Assembly (NCBI RefSeq): GCF_902506535.1
Contig: NZ_LR733824.1
Coordinates: 310,001-374,000, forward strand
DNA length: 64,000 bases
DNA from: Pseudomonas sp. 8Z
GTDB taxonomy: Bacteria > Pseudomonadota > Gammaproteobacteria > Pseudomonadales > Pseudomonadaceae
Direction: 5' to 3'
The translations under genes and the position numbers were made by a program. The notes below the pieces were generated by a model that made no database searches, had not been told where the DNA came from, and was given only the letters and a program-made list of their open reading frames with translations. Shown one piece after another: positions 1 through 8,113 of this stretch (position 1 is its first letter; each line of letters starts with the position of its first letter).

Positions 1-319
1 CGGAGGAGAGCCCCGGCAGTTTCTCGGTGTCGCCACGATCCTCGATCCAGGCGCTGCGCACGTCGGCCAGGCCCTTGCGCACGTCGATGCTGACGTTCGG
101 ATCGGTGTAGGGGCCGGAGGTATCGTAGACGGTGACCGGCGCGTTGATCTCGCCGCCGAAGTCCGTTGGCGTCACATCCAGGCTGATCTCGCGCATTGGC
201 ACGCGGATGTCCGCTCGTGTGCCCTGCACATAGACTTTCTGCGAACGGGGGAAGGGCTGTACGGACTGCTGGTCGACCTGGGCGCTTTCGCTCAGGTGCT
301 TTTGTTGTTGTGTACTCAT
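1..319 (-). CDS. thiC: Phosphomethylpyrimidine synthase ThiC, N-terminal 106 residues (runs off the left edge)
   Basis: ThiC is a radical-SAM enzyme that converts aminoimidazole ribotide to the hydroxymethylpyrimidine phosphate half of thiamine. Only the N-terminal region is present: it begins [18 protein letters not shown] and continues through the family's characteristic segment with [11 protein letters not shown] and [11 protein letters not shown]. The catalytic CxxCxxxxC cluster lies beyond the window. The ATG at 317-319 is preceded by a purine-rich GGAGAGCC on the minus strand and by a TPP riboswitch about 100 bases upstream, which fits thiamine-repressed expression. The identification is firm from the N-terminus plus riboswitch; the rest of the gene cannot be assessed. 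Confidence 0.95.
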   Translation of the reverse strand, partial: MSTQQQKHLSESAQVDQQSVQPFPRSQKVYVQGTRADIRVPMREISLDVTPTDFGGEINAPVTVYDTSGPYTDPNVSIDVRKGLADVRSAWIEDRGDTEKLPGLSS

Positions 320-422
320 CAGGGCTCTCCGGGTTGGATGTCGGAGTAGAACCTGGGCGGAGTACGAGCGCGGGCGCACCGAGGGCGGTGCCGAGAGACT
401 CGCCACGAATGCGGCGAGGACA

Positions 423-512
423 TCTTGTTCCCTACGCAGGCCTTAACCTGATCAGGTTCAACGGGATCCGGCATTAGCCAATCTCAGCCCCTCACATGAG
501 GCACCCCGACAA
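423..512 (-). promoter_or_regulatory. TPP (THI-box) riboswitch upstream of thiC
   Basis: Read on the minus strand the segment contains, in order, GGGGTGC, GGCTGAGA, a variable arm, AACCTGATCAGGTTAA and CGTAGGGAA, which are the conserved blocks of the thiamine pyrophosphate aptamer. It lies in the 5' leader of thiC, about 100 bases before the start codon. In proteobacteria this class usually hides the ribosome site or terminates transcription when thiamine pyrophosphate binds. I see no obvious U-rich terminator after it, so translational control is the likelier mode (inference). Confidence 0.95.
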
Positions 513-616
513 GAACTGGCGCAGTCTAATCAAGGCGCGCAGGTAAAACCAAGCGAGTGGCTGAAATAAGTCGACCCGTGCGTCGGAACGCGGTCGTCAC
601 GCTTTGACGACAGGCA

Positions 617-636
617 TTGTTGCAGTCGAGCAACAA
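617..636. promoter_or_regulatory. Perfect 7-bp inverted repeat in the thiC-tolC intergenic region
   Basis: TTGTTGC and GCAACAA form a perfect dyad with a 6-base spacer, about 100 bases before tolC. It has the shape of an operator, but no regulator is assigned and it could be chance. The rest of 520-738 shows no confident promoter hexamers to me. Confidence 0.25.
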
Positions 637-738
637 AGCTTCTTGCAAACTAGACTCAAGCCGCTGGAGCGGCCCTTGACCCTGGCCAGTGGCCGCCCGT
701 AGCCTTGCCGATTACCGCCTGATTCAAGGAACGACCCC

Positions 739-2181
739 ATGTTGCGCAGACTTTCCCTGGCCCTTGCCGTGGCCGCTGCTTCGCTGAGCCCGGCTCACGG
801 CGAAGAGGCGCCCCTGTCGAGCAAGACCGATCTGGTAACCGTTTACCAGGAAGCCGCACGAAATAACGCCGATATCGCTGCTGCCCGAGCAGATTACAAG
901 GCGCGTCGTGAGGTGGTGCCACAGGCGCGTGCCGGGCTGCTGCCCAATCTTTCGGCAGGCGCCAATTATGGCGACACGCGCACCGAGATCGACTCGCCCA
1001 GTTCGACCCTTTCGCGCAGTGGCCTGGTCTATCAGGCCAACCTGAGCCAGCCACTGTTCCGCGCTGACCGCTGGTTCCAGTTGCAGGCCGCTGAGGCCAC
1101 TAGCGAACAGGCGGCACTGGAGCTGTCGGCTACCGAGCAGAACCTGATCCTGCAGAGCGCCGAAACCTACTTCGCTGTTCTGCGTGCGCAGGACAACCTA
1201 GCCTCGACTCGCGCTGAGGAAGCGGCCTTCAAACGCCAGCTCGATCAGGCCAACGAGCGCTTCGATGTCGGCCTCTCCGACAAGACCGATGTGCTTGAGG
1301 CGCAGGCCGGTTTTGACACCGCACGTGCCAACCGACTCTTGGCCAAGCGTGCCGTGGACGACGCCTTCGAGGCGCTGGTGGCGCTAACCAATCGCGACTA
1401 CGTGGCGGTCGAGGGGATCGTCCACAGCCTGCCGGTGCTGGCGCCGACGCCGAATGATGCCAAGGCCTGGGTCGATACCGCCGCGGCGCAGAATCTTAAT
1501 CTGCAGGCCAGCCTCTATGCGGTCAGTGCGGCCGAAGAAAATCTGCGCCAGCGCAAGGCTGGCCATGCGCCGACCCTCGATGCCGTTGCCAGCTATCAGA
1601 AAGGTGACAACGACAGCCTGGGCTTCACCAACTCGAACTCGCCTTTGTCGCCGGGTTACAGCGGTGACGTCTCGCAGCGCTCGATCGGCCTGCAACTCAA
1701 TATCCCGTTGTACAGCGGCGGCCTGACCAGCTCGCAGGTGCGCGAGGCCTACCAGCGTCTGGGGCAGACCGAGCAACTGCGCGAGAGCCTGCGCCGCCAG
1801 GTGGTGCAGAACACGCGCAACCTGTTCCGCGCGGTCAACACCGATGTGGATACCGTGCAGGCGCGGCGCCAGTCGATCATCTCCAACCAGAGCGCCCTGG
1901 AAGCCACCGAGATTGGCTATCAGGTTGGTACGCGCAACATCGTCGATGTGCTCGATGCTCAGCGTCAGTTGTACAGCGCGGTGCGTAACTACAATGACGC
2001 GCGGTACGACTACATCCTCAACAACCTGCGTTTGAAACAGGCCGCTGGCACGCTGAGCCCGAGCGACCTGGAAGCGCTGGGTCGTTTCCTCAAGCCGGAC
2101 TACAACCCGGACAAGGACTTCCTGCCGCCGGACCTGGCCTCGGCCGCCGAGGCGCGGTTGAAGAACGGTCAGGGGTACTGA
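739..2181 (+). CDS. tolC: TolC-family outer-membrane efflux/secretion channel
   Basis: This is a 480-residue outer-membrane channel protein that would serve as the exit duct for type I secretion or efflux pumps. A Sec signal peptide covers about residues 1-22 (basic MLRR, hydrophobic core, cleavage near AHG-EE). The mature protein has the twofold-repeated outer membrane efflux protein architecture, with long helical segments around 30-240 and 245-440 and the typical GVxNxxDVLxAQ-like signature (VGTRNIVDVLDAQRQLYSA, near residue 400). Its position beside thiC and waaA corresponds to the opmH-type TolC of Pseudomonas, the TolC used by the alkaline protease/HasA-type secretion routes. It is distinct from the lipoprotein TolC homologue at 59359-60843. 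It is monocistronic and followed by a strong hairpin terminator. Confidence 0.9.
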   Translation: MLRRLSLALAVAAASLSPAHGEEAPLSSKTDLVTVYQEAARNNADIAAARADYKARREVVPQARAGLLPNLSAGANYGDTRTEIDSPSSTLSRSGLVYQANLSQPLFRADRWFQLQAAEATSEQAALELSATEQNLILQSAETYFAVLRAQDNLASTRAEEAAFKRQLDQANERFDVGLSDKTDVLEAQAGFDTARANRLLAKRAVDDAFEALVALTNRDYVAVEGIVHSLPVLAPTPNDAKAWVDTAAAQNLNLQASLYAVSAAEENLRQRKAGHAPTLDAVASYQKGDNDSLGFTNSNSPLSPGYSGDVSQRSIGLQLNIPLYSGGLTSSQVREAYQRLGQTEQLRESLRRQVVQNTRNLFRAVNTDVDTVQARRQSIISNQSALEATEIGYQVGTRNIVDVLDAQRQLYSAVRNYNDARYDYILNNLRLKQAAGTLSPSDLEALGRFLKPDYNPDKDFLPPDLASAAEARLKNGQGY

Positions 2182-2194
2182 AACCCGGATACGC

Positions 2195-2222
2195 AAAAGC
2201 CTGACGCGAAGTCAGGCTTTTC
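2195..2222. terminator. Bidirectional rho-independent terminator between tolC and waaA
   Basis: An 11-bp perfect stem (AAAAGCCTGAC / GTCAGGCTTTT) with a 5-base loop has T runs on both strands. It sits between the convergent tolC and waaA genes and can serve both. Confidence 0.85.
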
Positions 2223-2251
2223 GTTTGTGGCTCTTTACCCGGAACGTCCGG

Positions 2252-3517
2252 TTATAGCAGGCGCTGCAGTCCTGCCAGAAGGCGCTCCAGCGCACCCTGG
2301 TTGGCCTTGAGTACGGCCAGGCCGGCATCACTCATGCGTTTGGCTGATTCGGGCTGGTTCAGCAATGCGGCGATCTTGTTGACCAATTCTGTGGCGTTCT
2401 CCACTTCGCTCAACGCGCCGGCCTCGCGCAGTTGTGCGGCGATTTCCAGAAAGTTGAACAGGTGTGGGCCGCTGACTACGGGCTTGCCCAGCGCTGCTGG
2501 CTCCAGCAGGTTGTGCCCGCCATTGGCCACCAGGCTGCCGCCGACGAAGGCGATATCGGCCAGGGCATAGAGAAACAGCAGCTCGCCCATGGTGTCGCCG
2601 AGCAGTACCTGATCCCCTGCCTGCACGTCTTCCCCCGTGGAGCGCCTACGCGTGTGCAGGCCTTGGCTCAGGCACAGTGTGTGCACGGCGTTGAAGCGCT
2701 CCGGGTGACGTGGGACGAGGATCAATAAGCTGTCCGGCCTGGTTCGCAGTAACTGCTGGTGGGCGGCCAGGATGATCTCGTCTTCGCCAGCATGGGTGCT
2801 GGCAGCTATCCAGATGGGGCGCTGCTGGGCCTGCCAGTGTTGGCGTAGTTCGGCAGCGCGCTGCGGCAGTTCGGCAGCGATGCTCAGGTCGAATTTGATC
2901 GAGCCGGTTACGTCTACGCACTCGGGGCGTGCGCCAAGCGCCAGGAAGCGCTGCGCCTCGGCCTGGGTTTGTGCGGCGATCAGCGACAGCTCGGCGAGCA
3001 TCGGTGCGGTGAGCTTGGCAAAGCGTGCATAACCGCGCGCTGAGCGTTCGGACAGGCGTGCATTGGCCAGAGCAACTGCAATGCCGCGCTTGGCACACTG
3101 ATGAATGTGGTTCGGCCACAGCTCGGTTTCCATCACCACGGCCAGGCGTGGCTGGGCGCGGTCGAGAAAGCGCGCTGCCGCCCAGGGCAGGTCGTAGGGC
3201 AGGTAGCAGTGCTGCACGCTGTCGCCGAACATGGCTTGGATGCGTTCGGAGCCGGTCGGGGTCATGCAGGTGACGGTGATCGGCAGCTCGGGGTGGCGCG
3301 CCTGTAGCGCGCGGATCATCGGCGCGGCGGCGATGCTTTCACCCACCGATACGGCATGCACCCAAATGCCGCCGGGCTGCATGGGCGGCAGGTCGAAGGC
3401 AAAGCGCTCCTTGATGCGCTGCGCGTAGGCCGACGCCTTGCGTGCGCGCAAGGCCAGGCGCAGGGCGATCAGGGGCAGGGCCAGGTGCAGTAGCAGGGTG
3501 TAGAGGAGTCTGTTCAT
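2252..3517 (-). CDS. waaA: 3-deoxy-D-manno-octulosonic acid (Kdo) transferase WaaA
   Basis: WaaA transfers Kdo from CMP-Kdo to the lipid IVA precursor at the inner face of the cytoplasmic membrane, starting the lipopolysaccharide core. The 421-residue protein has an N-terminal membrane-binding hydrophobic segment (residues 4-25), a GT-B fold, the HAVSVGE motif whose Glu60 is the expected catalytic base, and the C-terminal nucleotide-sugar motif with NGGHNLLEPAALGKPV. Length and motif spacing match the family. It is convergent with tolC. The region just upstream of its start holds a 144-bp inverted-repeat element rather than other core genes, so it is separated here from the rest of the LPS locus. 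Confidence 0.93.
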   Translation of the reverse strand: MNRLLYTLLLHLALPLIALRLALRARKASAYAQRIKERFAFDLPPMQPGGIWVHAVSVGESIAAAPMIRALQARHPELPITVTCMTPTGSERIQAMFGDSVQHCYLPYDLPWAAARFLDRAQPRLAVVMETELWPNHIHQCAKRGIAVALANARLSERSARGYARFAKLTAPMLAELSLIAAQTQAEAQRFLALGARPECVDVTGSIKFDLSIAAELPQRAAELRQHWQAQQRPIWIAASTHAGEDEIILAAHQQLLRTRPDSLLILVPRHPERFNAVHTLCLSQGLHTRRRSTGEDVQAGDQVLLGDTMGELLFLYALADIAFVGGSLVANGGHNLLEPAALGKPVVSGPHLFNFLEIAAQLREAGALSEVENATELVNKIAALLNQPESAKRMSDAGLAVLKANQGALERLLAGLQRLL

Positions 3518-3530
3518 GGGTGCGCAGCTT

Positions 3531-3674
3531 AGCAGGCTGTTGAAAAACTATCTGCGTTGCCACTGCTGCGTTAAAAACAGGCTCAAAATGCTCATTTACA
3601 GCTCGTAAACTCCGCTTTTTCGCCTGTTCTTGCCTTGCATTGGCTGCCTCGCCTACGTTTTTCAACGGCCTGCT
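3531..3674. repeat. 144-bp element with 18-bp terminal inverted repeats (MITE-like intergenic repeat)
   Basis: The ends AGCAGGCTGTTGAAAAAC and GTTTTTCAACGGCCTGCT are inverted copies matching at 17 of 18 positions. The interior (CTCAAAATGCTCATTTACAG, then CTCCGCTTTTTCGCC) is non-coding in any convincing frame. Its size and ends suggest a non-autonomous mobile or intergenic repeat of Pseudomonas. No transposase is present in the window. A decayed relative is at about 13261-13370. Confidence 0.75.
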
Positions 3675-3704
3675 AGCGCCGCCGGCCCGAGCCTGGAAGC
3701 CCAC

Positions 3705-4592
3705 TCAGGCCTGCGGGCGCAGCAGCTCTTGCGCCAGGCAGTCGGCCAGCCAGCTTGCTGCCGGGCCGAGTGCGGTGTCGCGGCGCCATATCAGTTCCAC
3801 CATTAGAGGCGGCGGTGCCCAGTCGCTACGCAGTTCTTGTAGGTGGCCGAGGTAGGTGGGGTACTGCGCGACATGCCGTGGCAGCCAGGCCCAACCTAGC
3901 CCGCGCACGACCAATTCGGCCATGGCGTAGAAGCTGTCGGCGCGCCACAGCAGTGGGCTGATTGGCTCCCCGCCTGGGTAGCGGCTGTCCTGCGGGGTCA
4001 TCAGTAATTGTCGGTGTTCGGCCAGGTCGCGCCGTTCGACGCTTGCGAGGTCGGCCAGGGGATGTTGCGGGCTGCACACCGTGACCATTTCGATGGTGCC
4101 CAGGCGTTGGCTTTCCAGCTCGGCGGGCATCTGTTCGTGATGGAACAGCAGACCGAGATCGGCCTGACGCTGCACCAGCTTGCGCGCCACATCGCCCTGC
4201 GCGCCGCTGGACAGTTGCACTTCGAGCAGGGGAAAGGCGTCCGCCAGCGCTTGTAGGCTAGCCAGTACCGGTTGGTAAGGCATGGCCTCGTCCAGGGCCA
4301 GGCGTAGACGCGCTTCTTCGCCACGGGCCAGGCGCAGGGCGCGGCCGTCCAGTCGTTGGCATTGCTGCAGGATGCTGCGCGCTTCAGCGAGCAAGGCCAG
4401 GCCGGCGTCGGTTAGGCGTGGCTGGCGACCGCTGCTGCGCTCGAACAGGGTGATGCCCAGATCCGCTTCGAGCAGGGCGATGGCGGTGCTGATGGCGGAC
4501 TGCGCGCGCCCTGTTTCACGGGCCACGGCTGAGAAGGAGTTACTTTCGGCGGTGCGGACGAACAGGTGAAGTTGGTCGAGGTTCCAGTTCAT
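3705..4592 (-). CDS. LysR-family transcriptional regulator
   Basis: This is a 295-residue LysR-type regulator. Residues 1-60 form the winged helix-turn-helix (FSAVARETGRAQSAISTAI then LEADLGITLFERS), and about 90-290 form the periplasmic-binding-protein-like effector domain. It is divergent from an SMR efflux gene 88 bp away, and a dyad with T-N11-A form lies 6 bases before its own start, so it probably controls that pump and itself (inference). The ligand is unknown. A LysR next to the same SMR and FAD-oxidoreductase genes is a conserved Pseudomonas arrangement. Confidence 0.88.
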   Translation of the reverse strand: MNWNLDQLHLFVRTAESNSFSAVARETGRAQSAISTAIALLEADLGITLFERSSGRQPRLTDAGLALLAEARSILQQCQRLDGRALRLARGEEARLRLALDEAMPYQPVLASLQALADAFPLLEVQLSSGAQGDVARKLVQRQADLGLLFHHEQMPAELESQRLGTIEMVTVCSPQHPLADLASVERRDLAEHRQLLMTPQDSRYPGGEPISPLLWRADSFYAMAELVVRGLGWAWLPRHVAQYPTYLGHLQELRSDWAPPPLMVELIWRRDTALGPAASWLADCLAQELLRPQA

Positions 4593-4598
4593 GGCTGG

Positions 4599-4619
4599 CC
4601 TATCTCCAAAGCAGATAGG
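4599..4619. promoter_or_regulatory. LysR-type operator candidate (CCTATCT-N7-AGATAGG)
   Basis: A perfect 7-bp dyad with a 7-base centre contains the T-N11-A spacing typical of LysR boxes. It lies between the divergent regulator and SMR genes, 6 bases from the regulator start, where binding would give autorepression. A possible -10 for the SMR gene (TAGAAT, 4649-4654) follows downstream. Confidence 0.55.
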
Positions 4620-4680
4620 TAATGACTTTATCCCATCGCTGTGGGCCTTAGAATCCTCGCTTCATACAGGAGTCGCCGCC

Positions 4681-5013
4681 ATGACCGGATACCTCTACCT
4701 CGCTATCGCCATCGCCGCCGAAGTCATCGCCACCACCTCGATGAAGGCCATTGACGGCTTCAACAAACCCTTGCCGTTGCTGCTGGTGATCGGCGGCTAC
4801 GCCATCGCCTTCTGGATGTTGACCCTGGTGGTACGCAGCATCCCGGTGGGCATCGCCTACGCCATCTGGGCGGGGTTGGGCATCGTCCTGGTGAGCATCG
4901 CCGCGCTGGTGCTTTATCAACAAAAGCTCGACCTACCGGCCATCCTGGGCATGGGGCTGATTGTCAGCGGCGTGGTGGTGATCCAGTTGTTCTCGCACTC
5001 GACCGGGCATTGA
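4681..5013 (+). CDS. Small multidrug resistance (SMR/EmrE-type) transporter
   Basis: This 110-residue protein has four hydrophobic helices, the usual size of SMR exporters, which work as dimers that exchange protons for cationic drugs. The essential membrane glutamate is present as Glu14 in IAAEVIATTSMKA, and the conserved loop-3 segment IPVGIAYAIWAGLG is intact. The ATG at 4681 is chosen because AGGAGT precedes it at good spacing and it yields the canonical length; the open frame extends further upstream but without homology. EmrE-type is more likely than SugE-type, but I cannot separate them by eye. Confidence 0.88.
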   Translation: MTGYLYLAIAIAAEVIATTSMKAIDGFNKPLPLLLVIGGYAIAFWMLTLVVRSIPVGIAYAIWAGLGIVLVSIAALVLYQQKLDLPAILGMGLIVSGVVVIQLFSHSTGH

Positions 5014-5014
5014 G

Positions 5015-5058
5015 CACAAGCGGACTTGTGGCTTGAAGCTTGCCGCTTGCGGCTTCCC
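5015..5058. repeat. Palindromic AAGC-rich intergenic repeat, copy 1 (short)
   Basis: Right after the SMR stop codon, AAGCGG and CCGCTT arms bracket CTTGTGGCTTGAAGCTTG, the same word set as the longer palindromes at 11018, 23135, 34441, 39437 and 47150. This copy is a single short hairpin. The following oxidoreductase gene starts 43 bases later. Confidence 0.5.
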
Positions 5059-5100
5059 CGAGGGTTATACTGCGCCCCTGTTTTTCTTCGAGGCCCGTCT

Positions 5101-6276
5101 ATGTCCCAAGCTCTCAGCACCGATGTCCTGATCGTCGGCGGCGGTATCGCCGGCCTCTGGCTCAATGCCCGTCTGCGCCGTCAGGGTTTCTCCACGCTTT
5201 TGGTGGAGTCGGCGAGCCTGGGCGGCGGGCAGAGCGTGAAGTCGCAGGGCATCATTCATGGCGGCGCCAAGTACGCCTTGCATGGTGCGCTGACCGGTTC
5301 TGCCGAGGCCATCGGCGACATGCCGAGGCGCTGGCGTGAGGCACTGGCCGGTGATGGAGAGCTGGATTTGCGCGGCGTGCGTTTGCTTTCTGACGCGCAT
5401 TACCTGTGGTCGCCGGGGACTCTGGCGGGCAATCTGACCAGCTTCTTCGCCAGCAAGGCCATGCGTACGCGGGTCGATGCGGTCAAGGGCGATCAGCTAC
5501 CTCCGGCGCTGCGCGACCCCAAATTCAAGGGCAAGGTCTATCGACTCAACGAGCTGGTGCTGGACGTGCCCAGCCTGATCGCGCGCCTGGCCGAGCTGGC
5601 CGGCGATGGCCTGCTCGCTGGAGAGCGCATCGAGCCGCTGCACGAGGCGGATGAGCTGGTCGGCTTGCGTGTCGATGGCCGCGAAATTCGCGCGCAGCGT
5701 GTCGTGCTCAGTGCCGGTGCGGGTAACGCTGCACTGCTGGCCGCGCTCGGTATCGAGCAGCCGCGCCAGCAATTGCGCTCGCTGCACATGGTGCTGGCCA
5801 AGGGGGCGGCGCTGAAGCCCTTGTATGCCCACTGCCTGGGCGGCGGGCCGAAGCCGCGGGTGACGGTGACCACGCACCCGGCAGCCGATGGCCAATGGGT
5901 CTGGTACCTCGGTGGCGATCTGGCCGAGGCCGATGGCGTAGCGCGTGACGAGACTGCGCAGATTCAGGCCGCACAGAAGGAAATTGCCGCGCTGCTGCCC
6001 TGGCTCGACCAGGGCCAGATCCGTTGGGCGACCCTGCGTGTCGACCGTGCAGAACCGGCGCAATCAGGCCTGGTGCGGCCGGACAATGCCTTCCTGGCTG
6101 AACAGGGCCGCTTGCTGGTGGGCTGGCCGACCAAACTGGCGCTGTCGCCGGATTTCGCCGACCGCGTACTGCAAGCCCTGGCTCGCGATGGCGTGCAACC
6201 TGGCGCCCAGGCGCCGCTGCCCGAGTTGCCGCGCCCGCCGGTTGCCCAGCCGGTGTGGGAGACCCTGCTGCCATGA
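5101..6276 (+). CDS. FAD-dependent oxidoreductase of the D-amino-acid/glycerol-3-phosphate oxidase (DAO) superfamily
   Basis: The 391-residue protein begins with a Rossmann FAD site (VLIVGGGIAGLWLNARL, GxGxxG at residues 13-18) followed by a second conserved stretch with GGGQSVKSQGIIHGGAKYAL, as in DAO-fold flavoproteins. The substrate is unknown. ATG 5101 gives the family-like N-terminus; the open frame reaches back to 5026 through repeat sequence that is not coding. Its stop overlaps the aldo/keto reductase start by 4 bases (ATGA), so the two are translationally coupled and probably act on related carbonyl or amino compounds (inference). Confidence 0.8.
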   Translation: MSQALSTDVLIVGGGIAGLWLNARLRRQGFSTLLVESASLGGGQSVKSQGIIHGGAKYALHGALTGSAEAIGDMPRRWREALAGDGELDLRGVRLLSDAHYLWSPGTLAGNLTSFFASKAMRTRVDAVKGDQLPPALRDPKFKGKVYRLNELVLDVPSLIARLAELAGDGLLAGERIEPLHEADELVGLRVDGREIRAQRVVLSAGAGNAALLAALGIEQPRQQLRSLHMVLAKGAALKPLYAHCLGGGPKPRVTVTTHPAADGQWVWYLGGDLAEADGVARDETAQIQAAQKEIAALLPWLDQGQIRWATLRVDRAEPAQSGLVRPDNAFLAEQGRLLVGWPTKLALSPDFADRVLQALARDGVQPGAQAPLPELPRPPVAQPVWETLLP

Positions 6277-7079
6277 GTTTGCACAATCTGCATCGCCCAC
6301 TTGGCAGTACCGGCCTGCGCGTGTCGCCATTGGGGCTGGGTACGGTCAAGCTGGGCCGCGATCAGGGCGTCAAATACCCCAATGGCTTCACCATCCCCGA
6401 CGATGCCCAGGCACTTGCCCTGTTGCATCAGGCACGTGAGCTGGGTATCAACCTGATCGACACGGCGCCTGCCTATGGCGTCAGTGAGCAGCGCCTCGGC
6501 CCCTTGCTGCGCGGCCAGCGCAATGAGTGGGTGATCGTCAGCAAGACGGGCGAGGAGTTCGAGCGGGGCCAGTCGCACTTTGATTTTTCCGCCGCGCACA
6601 CCCGCTTGTCGGTGGAGCGCAGTCTCAAGCGTCTGGAAACCGATCGTATCGATCTGCTGTTGGTGCACTCCGATGGCAATGATCTGGCGGTACTGCGCGA
6701 CACGGGCGTCTACGAGACGCTGGAGGCGCTCAAGCGCGAGGGCAAGATTCTCGGCTACGGCATTTCCGGCAAGACCGTCGAAGGCGGGCTGCTGGCGTTG
6801 CAGCAGGGGGACTGCGCCATGGTTACTTACAACCTGAGTGAACAGGGCGAGAAGCCGGTTTTGGACTACGCTGCCAGTCACGCCAAGGGCATTCTGATCA
6901 AGAAGGCTCTGGCTAGTGGGCATGTCTGCCTGGCCGAAGGTGTTGATCCGGTGCGCGCCAGCTTCGAGATGATCTTCGCCCATCCTGGTGTGAGTAGCGC
7001 CATCGTCGGCACCATTAATCCGCAGCATCTGGCCGCCAACGTAGCCACGGCGGCGGCGGTGATCGGCGAGCTGGGCTGA
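6273..7079 (+). CDS. Aldo/keto reductase
   Basis: The 268-residue NADPH-dependent aldo/keto reductase has a (beta/alpha)8 fold with the catalytic tetrad visible as Asp63, Tyr68 (DTAPAYG), Lys91 (SKTG) and His132 (LLVHSDG). The length is slightly shorter than typical members of about 300. It starts inside the stop codon of the preceding flavoprotein (ATGA overlap), so it is the second gene of a two-gene operon. The substrate is not predictable from sequence. Confidence 0.85.
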   Translation: MSLHNLHRPLGSTGLRVSPLGLGTVKLGRDQGVKYPNGFTIPDDAQALALLHQARELGINLIDTAPAYGVSEQRLGPLLRGQRNEWVIVSKTGEEFERGQSHFDFSAAHTRLSVERSLKRLETDRIDLLLVHSDGNDLAVLRDTGVYETLEALKREGKILGYGISGKTVEGGLLALQQGDCAMVTYNLSEQGEKPVLDYAASHAKGILIKKALASGHVCLAEGVDPVRASFEMIFAHPGVSSAIVGTINPQHLAANVATAAAVIGELG

Positions 7080-7204
7080 GTTCGTCACGTTCCTTTACAG
7101 GATCAGGTTGTGTCTGTCACTTGGCCTGAGGCAGCCTAGCAGACTGTTTCGCCCTATCCCTCGTCGGGCACATATTGCCCGGCACGAGTTCATGAGGAGC
7201 CGAG

Positions 7205-8104
7205 ATGTCGCGTACGCTGATTCGCAAGGACCCGAGTCGCTTCAAGACCCTGCCACTGTTCGTCGAGGCCAGCTCTGAAGGCCTTCGTTATCAGAGCCTT
7301 GGCCAGCCGCTGAATTTCCGTCAGATGCTCGACAGGCGGCGTCCGGTGGACGTTGCCGATAGCCGCTGCTTCTCTATTGAATTGGCCAATCTGGGCGTGT
7401 CGGTGCGCCTGACCCTGCGATTGCAGGGGCGCGACTATTGGGTGCTGGTGCGCCAGCGTCGACCGGATCGTGGCGATACGGTGCTCAAGCTGATCTCCGG
7501 CTATGTGCCCGCGCACGAGTTGAATCTGCCGTTGCTCACGGCCATTCAGGAAGTGGCCGAGGAGTGTCTGATCGAAACTGAGGAGGGTTGGCTCGGTGGC
7601 CGCTTCGGTGACACCTGGCTGCCGACGCCTTATCAGGGCGCCTTGCGCTATCGCGAGAGCAGTCATTTCCGTCTCAGCCCCTTGTCAGGTGCTGCGCGTC
7701 CCGTGCAGTGTGGCAACCTGCGTTTGCTTGAGCGTCCGCGCGCCTATGTGCATGTGCCCACTGCATCCTTGCAGTTGGTCTATGACCTGAGCCTGGAGCT
7801 GCCGCGTGATGTCCGCACGCCCAGTCTGTTCCATGTCGATGAGCGTCTAGAGGGCGGTAGCCTGGTGGCGCGCCTGGAAAGACGCCGCCCCGACCTGTAT
7901 CTGTTGGCTTTGCATAAGGGGCAGCCCACGGGAGGTTTGTACACCTTGCGCGAAGGTGAGCTGATCGCCGCCAGCACCCGTGGTGTATGGCTCTCGGAAA
8001 GCTTTGCCGAGCAGGACGGTTGGCTGGTGCGCGATGGGCGTGTGCGTTGGAAGGATTGGCAGCAGCGCTACGGTGTGCAGGCACCGCAGCGGCGCTTGGG
8101 CTGA
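7205..8104 (+). CDS. Unknown protein with a Nudix-like box
   Basis: I do not recognise this 299-residue protein as a named gene. ATG 7205 follows GAGGAG at good spacing. Around residues 78-120, a strand pattern (YWVLVRQRRPDRGDT, KLISGYV) leads into AIQEVAEECLIE at 113-124, which resembles the REVxEE core of a Nudix box. The canonical Gx5Ex7REUxEExGU spacing is off by two residues and the Arg is Gln115. The C-terminal half (PRAYVHVPTASLQLVYDLSL, then a conserved-looking SLFHVDERLEGG) has no recognised motif. It stands alone between the aldo/keto reductase and the convergent ahpA-like gene. A Nudix-fold protein with altered or lost hydrolase activity is my best guess. Confidence 0.6.
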   Translation: MSRTLIRKDPSRFKTLPLFVEASSEGLRYQSLGQPLNFRQMLDRRRPVDVADSRCFSIELANLGVSVRLTLRLQGRDYWVLVRQRRPDRGDTVLKLISGYVPAHELNLPLLTAIQEVAEECLIETEEGWLGGRFGDTWLPTPYQGALRYRESSHFRLSPLSGAARPVQCGNLRLLERPRAYVHVPTASLQLVYDLSLELPRDVRTPSLFHVDERLEGGSLVARLERRRPDLYLLALHKGQPTGGLYTLREGELIAASTRGVWLSESFAEQDGWLVRDGRVRWKDWQQRYGVQAPQRRLG

Positions 8105-8113
8105 TGCCGTGCG

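Noticed and set aside
3339..3704. 121-codon minus-strand open frame joining the repeat element to the start of waaA
   Set aside because: It reads through the inverted-repeat element in a frame different from waaA and has no recognisable protein content.
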